Positions 17,006 to 25,702 of a stretch of 64,000 nt of DNA are shown piece after piece. How positions within the stretch are numbered: position 1 is the stretch's first letter; each line of letters starts with the position of its first letter. The stretch is from Billgrantia desiderata (GTDB lineage: Bacteria > Pseudomonadota > Gammaproteobacteria > Pseudomonadales > Halomonadaceae), in NCBI GenBank assembly GCA_011742915.1, contig JAAQTN010000014.1, forward strand, positions 48,261 to 112,260, in the 5' to 3' direction. The notes below the pieces were generated by a model. It saw nothing but the letters and a program-made list of their open reading frames with translations, was not told where the DNA came from and did no database searches. Both the position numbers and the translations under genes were made by a program.

Positions 17006-17994
17006 GAATGATCCTCTTCCAGCGATGAATGGCCAGACCGAACGGCGCTTTCCTCACTCACGCCCAAGCCCTGATTGAGCTGACCGAACGGCACATGCAC
17101 CGACGGCAGAATATCGCTGGTGGCGGAGAGGTGAGATGCCTGGTCGTCGAAAAAGATGTGCGGCTTGATGATGCCGAGGACATGCTCCTTGGCTATGCCG
17201 CCGAGGAAATAGGCCTCGTTGACGGTCACGCCCCAGCTACGCATGGTGTGGATGACCCGTTCATGGGCCGGCGCGTTGCGGGCGGTGACGATGGAGACCC
17301 TGACCTTGGGGCGATAGGCTCCCTGCGTTTCCTCTTCGCGCTGCTTTTCCAGCATCTGGATATGCGCCAGCTTGCGCAGGAAAACAGCCAGCAAGCCCGC
17401 CTCGGGCGGCACCTGGGCATTGGCCCGCTCATACGCGTGAAAGGCATCGATCCCCTGCTGCTGGTAGATGGTTTCGGACTCGTCGGTGACCAGCACGCCA
17501 TCGAAGTCGAAGGCTATGCGCAGCTCCTCCTCGTCGGTCAGGTCGAGATCGCCCGACGACAGCACCTGCCCCGCCGGATGCCCGGCCAGGATCGCCTGGT
17601 CGACGTCCTGTCGATTGGCGGACAGAAAGAGGCTGATGTTCAACGCCGGAATGAAGCGATGGGGGTAACGCCCCTGCAGGAAGATGGCCCGTGTGATGCC
17701 CAGCTCATGGTGCTCGATCGACTTCATGACCCGCAGCCCGGTTTCCGGATCGTTGCGTGAAAGCAGCACCACCTCGATGGGCGGGTTGTCCGGGCTCAGC
17801 TCGTTCAACGACAGCAGACGCTTGATGAACGGGAAGGCAACGCCGGTGCTTAACGGTTTGTTCTCGTTGTCACGCTGATAGATGCGATAGGACGCCTCGC
17901 CCTGCTCGCGAAAGACCCGATCGGATTCCTCCAGATCGAACAAGGCGCTGGATGCCAGCCCGATTACCAAGCGTTCGCTGAGATCGTAGGCCAT
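17002..17994 (-). CDS. Cytosolic 5'-nucleotidase family protein
   Basis: A 330-residue hydrolase of the 5'-nucleotidase family related to eukaryotic cN-I. The HAD-type motif FDFDGVLVTDESE (near residue 185), the SIVTARNAPAHER segment and the late HIFFDDQASHL are visible. It should dephosphorylate nucleoside monophosphates in the cytosol. The start at 17994 (MAYDLSER) is preferred because AGGGA lies 6 nt upstream; an ATG 30 bp earlier lacks this. It overlaps the flavin reductase gene by 4 bp and is divergent from recC. Confidence 0.85.
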   Translation of the reverse strand: MAYDLSERLVIGLASSALFDLEESDRVFREQGEASYRIYQRDNENKPLSTGVAFPFIKRLLSLNELSPDNPPIEVVLLSRNDPETGLRVMKSIEHHELGITRAIFLQGRYPHRFIPALNISLFLSANRQDVDQAILAGHPAGQVLSSGDLDLTDEEELRIAFDFDGVLVTDESETIYQQQGIDAFHAYERANAQVPPEAGLLAVFLRKLAHIQMLEKQREEETQGAYRPKVRVSIVTARNAPAHERVIHTMRSWGVTVNEAYFLGGIAKEHVLGIIKPHIFFDDQASHLSATSDILPSVHVPFGQLNQGLGVSEESAVRSGHSSLEEDHS

Positions 17995-18063
17995 GGCCGT
18001 CCCTGATGAAGAAGTGCAATGCACGATCTCCAGACCATGCCTCAGCGTTCCCTGCCAGACAAG

Positions 18064-18081
18064 CGCCTATCCGTATAGGCG
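18064..18081. promoter_or_regulatory. Palindrome in the nucleotidase-recC intergenic region
   Basis: CGCCTAT and ATAGGCG are perfect 7-bp arms around CCGT, 70 bp upstream of the nucleotidase and about 83 bp upstream of recC. The following 50 bp is relatively AT-rich with direct repeats of GTAAAACTG/GCAAAACTG, which suits a promoter for recC. Confidence 0.4.
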
Positions 18082-18164
18082 TCTCGGCTTGGAAGCGCAT
18101 GACGGTAAAAGCGTAAACCTGTAAAACTGCAAAACTGTATTCAAGTTTGCAGCAAGGACCCGCC

Positions 18165-21100
18165 ATGCCGTTCGCCGCTTCCCAGGAGAATACGCTCACC
18201 CCCGGCTTCATGGTCGTTCACGGCAATCGCCTGGAGGATCTGCGCGGCGTAGCGGTGGAGTGGATGAAGCGCCACCCGCTGGCACCGCTGGAGAACGAGA
18301 CGATCCTGGTGCAGAGCAACGGCATCGGTCAGTGGATGAAGCTGGCGCTGGCCGCCGACGAGGCCGACGGCGGCAGCGGCATCGCCGCCGCGCTGGACGT
18401 CACCCTGCCGGCGCGCTTCCTGTGGCAGGCCTACCGTGCGGTGCTCAACCATGTAGAGGGCGACCCCAACGCGGTGCCGGCCACCTCGCCCTTCGACAAG
18501 TCGCGCCTGCTGTGGCGGCTGCTGCGCCTGCTGCCGGAGTTGATGCCGCGCGACGAGTTCGCTCCGCTGCGCCGCTTCCTCGAAGGCGACAGCGACCTGC
18601 GCAAGCATCACCAGCTCGCCGAGCGCCTGGCTGACCTGCTCGATCAGTACCAGGTGTACCGCGCCGACTGGCTCGAGGCCTGGTCCCGCGGCGAAGACGT
18701 GCTGATCTCCGCCCGCGGCGAAGCCCGCCCTATCGACGACACCCAGCGCTGGCAGCCCGCCCTGTGGCGTGCCGTGGTGAACAGCGTCGCCGAGGACGTG
18801 GGCGACGACGGCGTGGCCTCCAGCCGCGCCATGGTGCACCGGCGCTTTCTCGCCGCCGCCCGCGAGCTTCACGGTGGCAAGTGCCCCCCAGGCCTGCCGC
18901 GCCGGGTGATGGTGTTTGGCATCTCCTCGCTGCCGCAGCAGGCGCTGGAAGCCCTGGCCGCCATCGCCCGCTGCTGCCAGGTGGTGCTGTGCGTGCACAA
19001 CCCCTGCCAGCACTACTGGGCCGACATCATCGAACACAAGGACCTGCTCCGAGCCCAGCGCTACCGCCAACGGCGCAAGACCGGCATGCCTGAACGGCTC
19101 GACGTGCTCGGCGTTGGCGACGCCAGTGGTGACGGAGCCGAGAGCCTGCACCTGCACGCTCAGCCGCTGCTCGCCGCCTGGGGCAAGCAGGGCCGCGACT
19201 ACCTGCGCCTGCTCGACGAGCACGACGACGCCCAGCAGTACGAGGCCTTGTTCCGGGCCGACTCGCTGCGCATCGACCTGTTCGAGCCCTTCGTGCGCGA
19301 GGGCGACGGCCGGTTGCTGCAGCAGTTGCAGGACGACATCCGCGAGCTGCGCCCGCTGCACGAGACCCGCGAGACCTGGCCGGCGGTGGACCCGAGCCGC
19401 GACGACTCCATCGTCTTCCACGCCGCCCATAGCCCCCAGCGCGAAGTGGAGATCCTGCACGACCAGCTGCTCGCCGCCTTCAGCGCCGACCCGAAGCTCA
19501 AGCCCCGCGACGTGATCGTGATGGTGCCGGACATCGACCACTACGCGCCGCATGTTCAGGCGGTATTCGGACAGCTGGAACGCGACGACCCGCGCCACAT
19601 CCCCTTCACGCTCTCCGACCAGGGCAGCCGCCACCGCCTGCCGCTGCTGATCGCGCTGGAGAAACTGCTGCGCCTGCCGGAACTGCGCCTCTCGGTGAGT
19701 GACCTGCTCGACCTGCTCGACGTGCCCGCCCTGCGCGCTCGCTTCGGCATCGACGAGCAGGACGTGCCCACCCTGCGCCGCTGGATCGAGGGCGCCGGCA
19801 TCCGCTGGGGGCTCGACGCCGGTCAGCGCGGCAGCCTCGGCCTGCCCGCCGGCATGGAGCAGAACACCTGGGCCTTCGGCCTGCGCCGGCTGCTGCTGGG
19901 CTACGCCGTGGGCGAGGCCGCCAGCGGCCCGTGGCAGGGCATCGAACCCTTCGACGACATCGGCGGGCTGGAAGCGGCGCTGGCCGGCCCGCTGGCCGCG
20001 CTGCTGGAAACCCTGGAGGCGCAGTGGCACCGCCTGCGCGAGCCCACCAACGTGGCCGGCTGGGTAGCGCGCCTGCGCACCCTGCTGGAGGCGAGCTTTC
20101 TGGCGGAAGCGCCGGAAGACAGCCTGATGCTGGCCCAGCTCGAACAGGCGCTGCAGAGCTGGCAGGAGAGCACCGAAGAGGCCGGCCTGACCCGCGACCT
20201 GCCGCTCTCGGTGGTGCGCGAGCACTGGCTGGCCCAGATCGACGAGCCCAGCCTGTCGCAACGCTTCCTGGCCGGCGCGGTCAACTTCGCCACCCTGATG
20301 CCGATGCGCGCCATCCCCTTCAAGCGGGTGTGCCTGCTGGGCATGAACGACGGCGACTACCCGCGCAGCCACCCGCCGATGGACTTCGACCTGATGAACG
20401 GCGACTACCGCCCCGGCGACCGCTCCCGCCGCGAGGACGACCGCTACCTGTTCCTGGAAGCGCTGCTTTCCGCCCGGGAGCAGCTCTACGTGAGCTGGGT
20501 GGGCCGCAGCATCGTCGACAATAGCGAGAAGCCGCCCTCGGTGCTGGTCGGCCAGCTGCGCGATCACCTCCAGGCCGGTTGGCAAACGGCCGATGGCAGC
20601 GACCTGCTCGCCGCCCTCACCATCGAGCACCCGCTGCAGCCGTTCAGCCGCACCTACTTCCCTACCGAGTCGCAGCAAGACGAACGCAGCGTCGCCGCCC
20701 GGCGGTTGTTCACCTTCGCCCACGAGTGGCGCGAGGTGCACGGCGAAGCGGCACCGGAAACAGCGCCCCTCGAGCTGACGCCATACTCGCAGGACGCCCC
20801 GCTGACTATCACGCAGCTAGGGAGCTTTTTGAGAGACCCGGCCCGCGCCTTCTTCACCACGCGCCTCAAGGTCTTCCTGGAGCGCGAGGACATCGTCAGC
20901 CTCGATCATGAGCCCTTCGACCTGGACGGCCTCGCCAACTGGCAGCTACAGGACATGCTGATCCGCGAGCAGCGCCGTGCCGTGAACGAAGGCCGCGAGC
21001 GCCTGCCCGTGCTGCTCGACACCCTCGACCGTTTGCAGGGCCAAGGCGTACTGGCCATGGGCGCCTTCGGCGAGCGCATGCGTGAACAGCTCAGCGAACC

Positions 21101-21812
21101 GATGGACGCGCTGTTCGAAGCCTACGAGGAAGCGCTGGAAGCCTGGCCCCGCGCCATCGAGGAGCCCGAGCCGGTGCAGCTCGACGTGCCCGGCGCCCCA
21201 CCCCTTGAAGACTGGCTCGACGAACTACGCGAGAGCGCCACCGGCGAGCGCTGCCGCCTGGTGCTCGCCAGCAGCAGCCTGGTCAAGAAAGGCAAGTACC
21301 GCTGGTCGCACATCCTGCGCCACTGGGTCGCGCACCTGGCAGGCCATCTGAACGACCGGCCCATGACCAGCCTGCTGCTCTCCAAGGCCGGCCACGTCAC
21401 CCTGCCGCCCCTCGATCCGGAAGCGGCACGCCAGCAGCTGCGCGAGATCGTCCGCACCTGGCAGGCCGGCATGCAGGTGCCGCTGCCGCTGGCCTGCGAC
21501 ACCGCCTTCGTGTGGCTGAGCAAATTGGGAACGCCTGATACCGAGCGCGACAGCGACGCCTGGCGCGCCGCAGCCAGCGCCTACAACGGCGACGACTTCA
21601 ACGCCGGCGAGGCGGGCCGTAACGCCTACCTCGCCCACCGCTGGCCCAGCTTCACCGCGCTCTATGAAGCCCGCCAGGACAGACTCGGCTTCGCTGAACT
21701 CACCGAACGGCTGCTCGCCCCGGTGCACCTGGCCGTAAAAGGTGACAAGAAAGAGGGCGACAAGAAAGAGCGCGGGAAGAAGGCAACGACGAAAGCGGGG
21801 AGCCAGGCATGA
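18165..21812 (+). CDS. recC: Exodeoxyribonuclease V subunit gamma (RecC)
   Basis: The 1215-residue RecC scaffold of the RecBCD helicase-nuclease, which processes double-strand ends and recognises Chi. The N-terminal FMVVHGNRLEDL and ILVQSNGIGQWMKLALA, the central FGISSLPQQALEALA and MPMRAIPFKRVCLLGMNDGD are highly characteristic. The C-terminus carries a short Lys-rich tail (DKKEGDKKERGKK) that is extra to the family. The start at 18165 has AAGGA 7 nt upstream. The gene overlaps recB by ATGA, so RecC, RecB and RecD are translationally coupled; unlike E. coli, no ptrA separates recC and recB. Confidence 0.97.
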   Translation: MPFAASQENTLTPGFMVVHGNRLEDLRGVAVEWMKRHPLAPLENETILVQSNGIGQWMKLALAADEADGGSGIAAALDVTLPARFLWQAYRAVLNHVEGDPNAVPATSPFDKSRLLWRLLRLLPELMPRDEFAPLRRFLEGDSDLRKHHQLAERLADLLDQYQVYRADWLEAWSRGEDVLISARGEARPIDDTQRWQPALWRAVVNSVAEDVGDDGVASSRAMVHRRFLAAARELHGGKCPPGLPRRVMVFGISSLPQQALEALAAIARCCQVVLCVHNPCQHYWADIIEHKDLLRAQRYRQRRKTGMPERLDVLGVGDASGDGAESLHLHAQPLLAAWGKQGRDYLRLLDEHDDAQQYEALFRADSLRIDLFEPFVREGDGRLLQQLQDDIRELRPLHETRETWPAVDPSRDDSIVFHAAHSPQREVEILHDQLLAAFSADPKLKPRDVIVMVPDIDHYAPHVQAVFGQLERDDPRHIPFTLSDQGSRHRLPLLIALEKLLRLPELRLSVSDLLDLLDVPALRARFGIDEQDVPTLRRWIEGAGIRWGLDAGQRGSLGLPAGMEQNTWAFGLRRLLLGYAVGEAASGPWQGIEPFDDIGGLEAALAGPLAALLETLEAQWHRLREPTNVAGWVARLRTLLEASFLAEAPEDSLMLAQLEQALQSWQESTEEAGLTRDLPLSVVREHWLAQIDEPSLSQRFLAGAVNFATLMPMRAIPFKRVCLLGMNDGDYPRSHPPMDFDLMNGDYRPGDRSRREDDRYLFLEALLSAREQLYVSWVGRSIVDNSEKPPSVLVGQLRDHLQAGWQTADGSDLLAALTIEHPLQPFSRTYFPTESQQDERSVAARRLFTFAHEWREVHGEAAPETAPLELTPYSQDAPLTITQLGSFLRDPARAFFTTRLKVFLEREDIVSLDHEPFDLDGLANWQLQDMLIREQRRAVNEGRERLPVLLDTLDRLQGQGVLAMGAFGERMREQLSEPMDALFEAYEEALEAWPRAIEEPEPVQLDVPGAPPLEDWLDELRESATGERCRLVLASSSLVKKGKYRWSHILRHWVAHLAGHLNDRPMTSLLLSKAGHVTLPPLDPEAARQQLREIVRTWQAGMQVPLPLACDTAFVWLSKLGTPDTERDSDAWRAAASAYNGDDFNAGEAGRNAYLAHRWPSFTALYEARQDRLGFAELTERLLAPVHLAVKGDKKEGDKKERGKKATTKAGSQA

Positions 21813-24800
21813 GCAACGTCACACAGTTGAATCCGCTCGACTTCCCCTTACATGGGAGCAGGTTGATCGAGGCGAGCGCCGGCACGGGCAAGACCTTCAC
21901 CATCGCCCTGCTCTACGTGCGCCTGGTGCTCGGCGCCCGCTCGGCCGACGACGATGCCGCCTTCGAGCGCCCGCTCACGCCGCCCGAGATCCTCGTCGTC
22001 ACCTTCACCAACGCCGCCACCCAGGAGCTGCGCGAGCGGATTCGCGCGCGGCTGGTCGAGGCAGCGAGTGTTTTTTTGCAACCGATGGAAGGTGCCGAGG
22101 GCGACGCCCTACTTCTTCAATTACGCGACCAATACGACCCCGCCACCTGGCCCGCTTGCGCCCGGCGCCTGCAGCTTGCCGCCGAATGGATGGACGAAGC
22201 CGCCGTCTCCACCATCCACAGCTGGTGCTACCGCATGCTGCGCGAGCACGCCTTCGACAGCGGCAGTCTGTTCTCGCTCAACCTGGAAAACGACCAGACC
22301 GAGCTGGAACTCGAGGTGGTACGCGATTACTGGCGCAGCTTCTACTACCCGCTGAGCGTCGACGAGTTGGCCACCGTGGTGCGCCACTGGAGCACGCCCG
22401 AGCAGCTCCACGCCGCCGTGCGTGGCTTGATGCCCGAAGCTGCAGCGCTCAACAAGAACGCTCCACCTCCGACCGAGACCATCGCCAACGCCAGCCGCGA
22501 GACCGCCGAGCGCCTGGCCCAGCTCAAGGCCCCCTGGCCCAAGTGGGTGGACGAGTGCGAAGCGCTGTTCGAAGAGGCCGCCCAGCAGAAGGCCTTCAAG
22601 GGCCAGAGCTTCAACGCCAGGAGCCGCGCCAACTGGCTCGGCGCCCTGCGTGAATGGTGCCAAGGGGAAGCCACCTGGCCCGGCCTGACCGACGCCGCCT
22701 GGAAGCGCCTCACGCCCCAGGGCATGGCCGATATCTGGCTCAAGGGCGAGCCGCCGGATCACCCGGCGCTGGCTGCGCTGGAAAAACTCCAAGACGAACT
22801 CAACGCCCTGCCCGATCCCTACGCCGACCTGCTCACCCACGCCGTGCACTGGTGCCGGGCGCGACTCGACCGCGAGCAGGAGCGCCGCGCCGAGATGGGC
22901 CCCAACGAGCTGCTCACGCATCTCGATAGGGCGCTCACCGGCCCCAACAGCGAGGCGCTGGGCGCACAGATCCGCCGCCAATTCCCGGTCGCCCTGGTCG
23001 ACGAGTTCCAGGACACCGACCCGGTGCAGTACCGCATCTTCGACTGCGTGTACCGCATTCGCGAAAACCGCCCGGAGTGCGGTGTGTTTCTGATCGGCGA
23101 TCCCAAGCAGGCGATCTACGCCTTCCGCGGCGCCGACATCTACACCTACCTGCGCGCCCGCCGCGACACCCAAGGCCGCCACGTCACCCTGGGCACCAAC
23201 TTCCGCTCCAGCCGCGAGATGGTCGAGGCGGTGAACCGCTGCTTCGAATTCGCCGAAGCCCACCCGCCCGGCGCCTTTCTGTTCAATTCCCCCGAGGGGA
23301 ATCCCGTTCCCTTCCTGCCCGTGGGAGCCAAAGGACGCAAGGACTCACTCACCCGCCAGGGCCAGCCGCTGCCGGCCATGACCCTGTGGCAGCTCGAGTG
23401 CGACGAACCGCTCTCCAAGACCGCCTACCAGCAGGAGATGGCCGAGCGCTGCGCCTCCACCATGGTGGAGCTGCTCAATGAGGGGCTTGGCGGTCGCACT
23501 GGGTTTCAGAACGAACAGGGTGAACTGCAGCCGCTCAAGCCTTCCGATATGGCGGTGCTGGTCAACGGCCTGGGCGAGGCGCGCTCGATCCGCCAGGCGC
23601 TGGCCCGGCGCGGGGTGAAGAGCGTCTACCTCTCGGACAAGGACAAGGTCTTCGCCTCGCCGGTCGCCCCTCAGCTCGACGCCTGGCTGCGCGCCTGTGC
23701 GGCGCCCGACGACGATCGTCTGCTGCGTACCGCTCTGGCCACCTCGGTGCTGGGGCTCGATATCGCCACGCTGGATCGACTCAACGAAGACGAGTTGGCC
23801 TGGGAAGGCCGCGTGCTGCAGTTCCGCGACTACCACCGGCTGTGGCAACGCCAGGGTGTGCTGCCGCTGGTGCGCAAGATCATCCACGACTTCGACGTGG
23901 CGCAGCGGCTGCTTGCCAGCGGTCCCGCCAGCGAGGGTGAGCGCTTCCTAACGGACTTGTTACACCTGGGTGAGCTACTCCAGCACGCCAGCCAGGAGCT
24001 CGACGGCGAACACGCGCTGATCCGCTTTCTCGCCGAGGCCATCGCCAACCCCGAAGGTCACGGCGACACTCACAAGCTGCGTCTGGAGAGCGACGCCGAC
24101 TTGGTGCAGGTCATCACCATCCACAAGTCCAAGGGGCTGGAGTACCCACTGGTGTTCCTGCCCTTCATCTGCAATCACCGCGCCACCAAGAAGGACGATT
24201 CGCCACTGCGCTGGCACGACGCCGAGGGCCGCCTGCGCATCAGCCTGGAAGCCAACGACGAGACCCTGGCCACCGTCGACCGCGAACGCCTGGGCGAAGA
24301 CCTGCGCAAGCTCTACGTGGCGCTGACCCGCGCCCGCCACGCCACCTGGCTCGGCATGGCCCCGCTCAAGGGCGGCGAAGGCAGCGCCATCGGTCAGTTG
24401 CTGGCCAACGGCGACCTGCTCGGCCCCACTGAATTCAGCGAAGCGCTCGCACGCCTCAAGGGCGACTGCGCCGCCATCGAGATCGCCCCGGCGCCGCCGG
24501 CTCACGCCCAGATCGTTCGCCAAACCGAGCGCGACGACGCCCTCGGCGAAGCACGGACCCCCACACGCCCCGCCCGCGAGCACTGGTGGATTGCCAGCTA
24601 CTCGGCGCTGCGACTCTCCGGCGAAATCGTCAGCGTCGAATCGGCCAGCGCCCCAGTAAGGACTGACTCACCTGGTAAGCCCCATGACAGCGAAGCGCAG
24701 CGAAGCGGCAGCCTGCCGGAACCCGCCACCGCCATGGAAGCCACCGCGCTGGAGGTGCTGGAGGAACCGCATGACCGGTCGCCCAACGCTGAGGAACGCC

Positions 24801-25702
24801 ATCGAGCGACGGCCAGACAAGGCACTCTCGAGCGAGAGAGCGGAGTTTACGTGTCTGTAAATGAGCAACTCGAACGAGAGAGTAACGCCGTATGGCCGAG
24901 CGCAGATCGTTCCTTACACCGGTTTCCCAGGGGGCCCGGGCCTGGGACATTCTTGCACGGGATTTTAGAATGGGCGGGCGAGCACGGCTTCGCCCGCGTG
25001 GCCCGCGACCCCGCCCTGCGCGAGGAAACCCTGGCCCGGCGCTGCCAGGTGCGCGGCTGGCAACCGTGGCTGAACACCCTGCTCGCCTGGTTCGGCACCC
25101 TGCTCGCCGCCCCGCTGCCGCTGCCCAACGGCGCGGGCAGCCTCAGGCTCGAAGCGCTGACGAGCTACCAGGTCGAGATGGAGTTCTGGTTCGCCTCGCG
25201 CCAGGTCGACACCCGTCGGCTGGACGCCCTCGTAAGTGCTTACACACTGGCAAGCCCGGATAACGGCTCGGGTGCCGGCCTGCCCCGCCCCGCGCTGGAT
25301 GCCGACACCCTCAACGGCATGCTCAAGGGCTTCATCGATCTGGTGTTCGAATTTGATGGGCGCTACTACGTGGCCGACTGGAAATCGAACCACCTGGGGC
25401 CGGACGACAGCGCCTACAGCCAGGAGGCCATGCGCCAGGCGGTGGCCGCCAAGCGCTACGACCTGCAGTACGCGCTCTACCTGCTGGCCCTGCACCGGCT
25501 GCTCAAGGCGCGCCTGCCGGGCTACGATTACGACCGCCATATCGGCGGCTCGCTCACCGTCTTTCTCCGGGGCGCCAATGCGGAGAGCCGCGGCGTACAC
25601 GCCGAGCGCCCCCCGCGGGAGCTGATCGAAGCGCTGGATGCACTGTTCCAGGGCGACGCCCGGGCGGCAGGCACCCGCACCACCACGGAGGCGCCGGCAT
25701 GA
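21809..25702 (+). CDS. recB: Exodeoxyribonuclease V subunit beta (RecB)
   Basis: A 1297-residue 3'-5' SF1 helicase plus nuclease. Walker A is ASAGTGKTFTIA (residues 22-33), Walker B VDEFQDTDPVQYRIF, then FLIGDPKQAIYAFRGADIYT and LYVALTRARHATWL. The C-terminal RecB-type nuclease has ADWKSNHLG with D1190 and K1192, and YDLQYALYLLALHRLL. All expected catalytic motifs are present. The linker between helicase and nuclease (about residues 945-1045) is hydrophilic, repetitive and less GC-biased than the rest. It overlaps recC and recD by 4 bp each. Confidence 0.98.
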   Translation: MSNVTQLNPLDFPLHGSRLIEASAGTGKTFTIALLYVRLVLGARSADDDAAFERPLTPPEILVVTFTNAATQELRERIRARLVEAASVFLQPMEGAEGDALLLQLRDQYDPATWPACARRLQLAAEWMDEAAVSTIHSWCYRMLREHAFDSGSLFSLNLENDQTELELEVVRDYWRSFYYPLSVDELATVVRHWSTPEQLHAAVRGLMPEAAALNKNAPPPTETIANASRETAERLAQLKAPWPKWVDECEALFEEAAQQKAFKGQSFNARSRANWLGALREWCQGEATWPGLTDAAWKRLTPQGMADIWLKGEPPDHPALAALEKLQDELNALPDPYADLLTHAVHWCRARLDREQERRAEMGPNELLTHLDRALTGPNSEALGAQIRRQFPVALVDEFQDTDPVQYRIFDCVYRIRENRPECGVFLIGDPKQAIYAFRGADIYTYLRARRDTQGRHVTLGTNFRSSREMVEAVNRCFEFAEAHPPGAFLFNSPEGNPVPFLPVGAKGRKDSLTRQGQPLPAMTLWQLECDEPLSKTAYQQEMAERCASTMVELLNEGLGGRTGFQNEQGELQPLKPSDMAVLVNGLGEARSIRQALARRGVKSVYLSDKDKVFASPVAPQLDAWLRACAAPDDDRLLRTALATSVLGLDIATLDRLNEDELAWEGRVLQFRDYHRLWQRQGVLPLVRKIIHDFDVAQRLLASGPASEGERFLTDLLHLGELLQHASQELDGEHALIRFLAEAIANPEGHGDTHKLRLESDADLVQVITIHKSKGLEYPLVFLPFICNHRATKKDDSPLRWHDAEGRLRISLEANDETLATVDRERLGEDLRKLYVALTRARHATWLGMAPLKGGEGSAIGQLLANGDLLGPTEFSEALARLKGDCAAIEIAPAPPAHAQIVRQTERDDALGEARTPTRPAREHWWIASYSALRLSGEIVSVESASAPVRTDSPGKPHDSEAQRSGSLPEPATAMEATALEVLEEPHDRSPNAEERHRATARQGTLERESGVYVSVNEQLERESNAVWPSADRSLHRFPRGPGPGTFLHGILEWAGEHGFARVARDPALREETLARRCQVRGWQPWLNTLLAWFGTLLAAPLPLPNGAGSLRLEALTSYQVEMEFWFASRQVDTRRLDALVSAYTLASPDNGSGAGLPRPALDADTLNGMLKGFIDLVFEFDGRYYVADWKSNHLGPDDSAYSQEAMRQAVAAKRYDLQYALYLLALHRLLKARLPGYDYDRHIGGSLTVFLRGANAESRGVHAERPPRELIEALDALFQGDARAAGTRTTTEAPA

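Noticed and set aside
18141-20741. An 866-codon frame opposite recC
   Set aside because: It lies wholly antisense to a clear recC and shows no domain or start signal.
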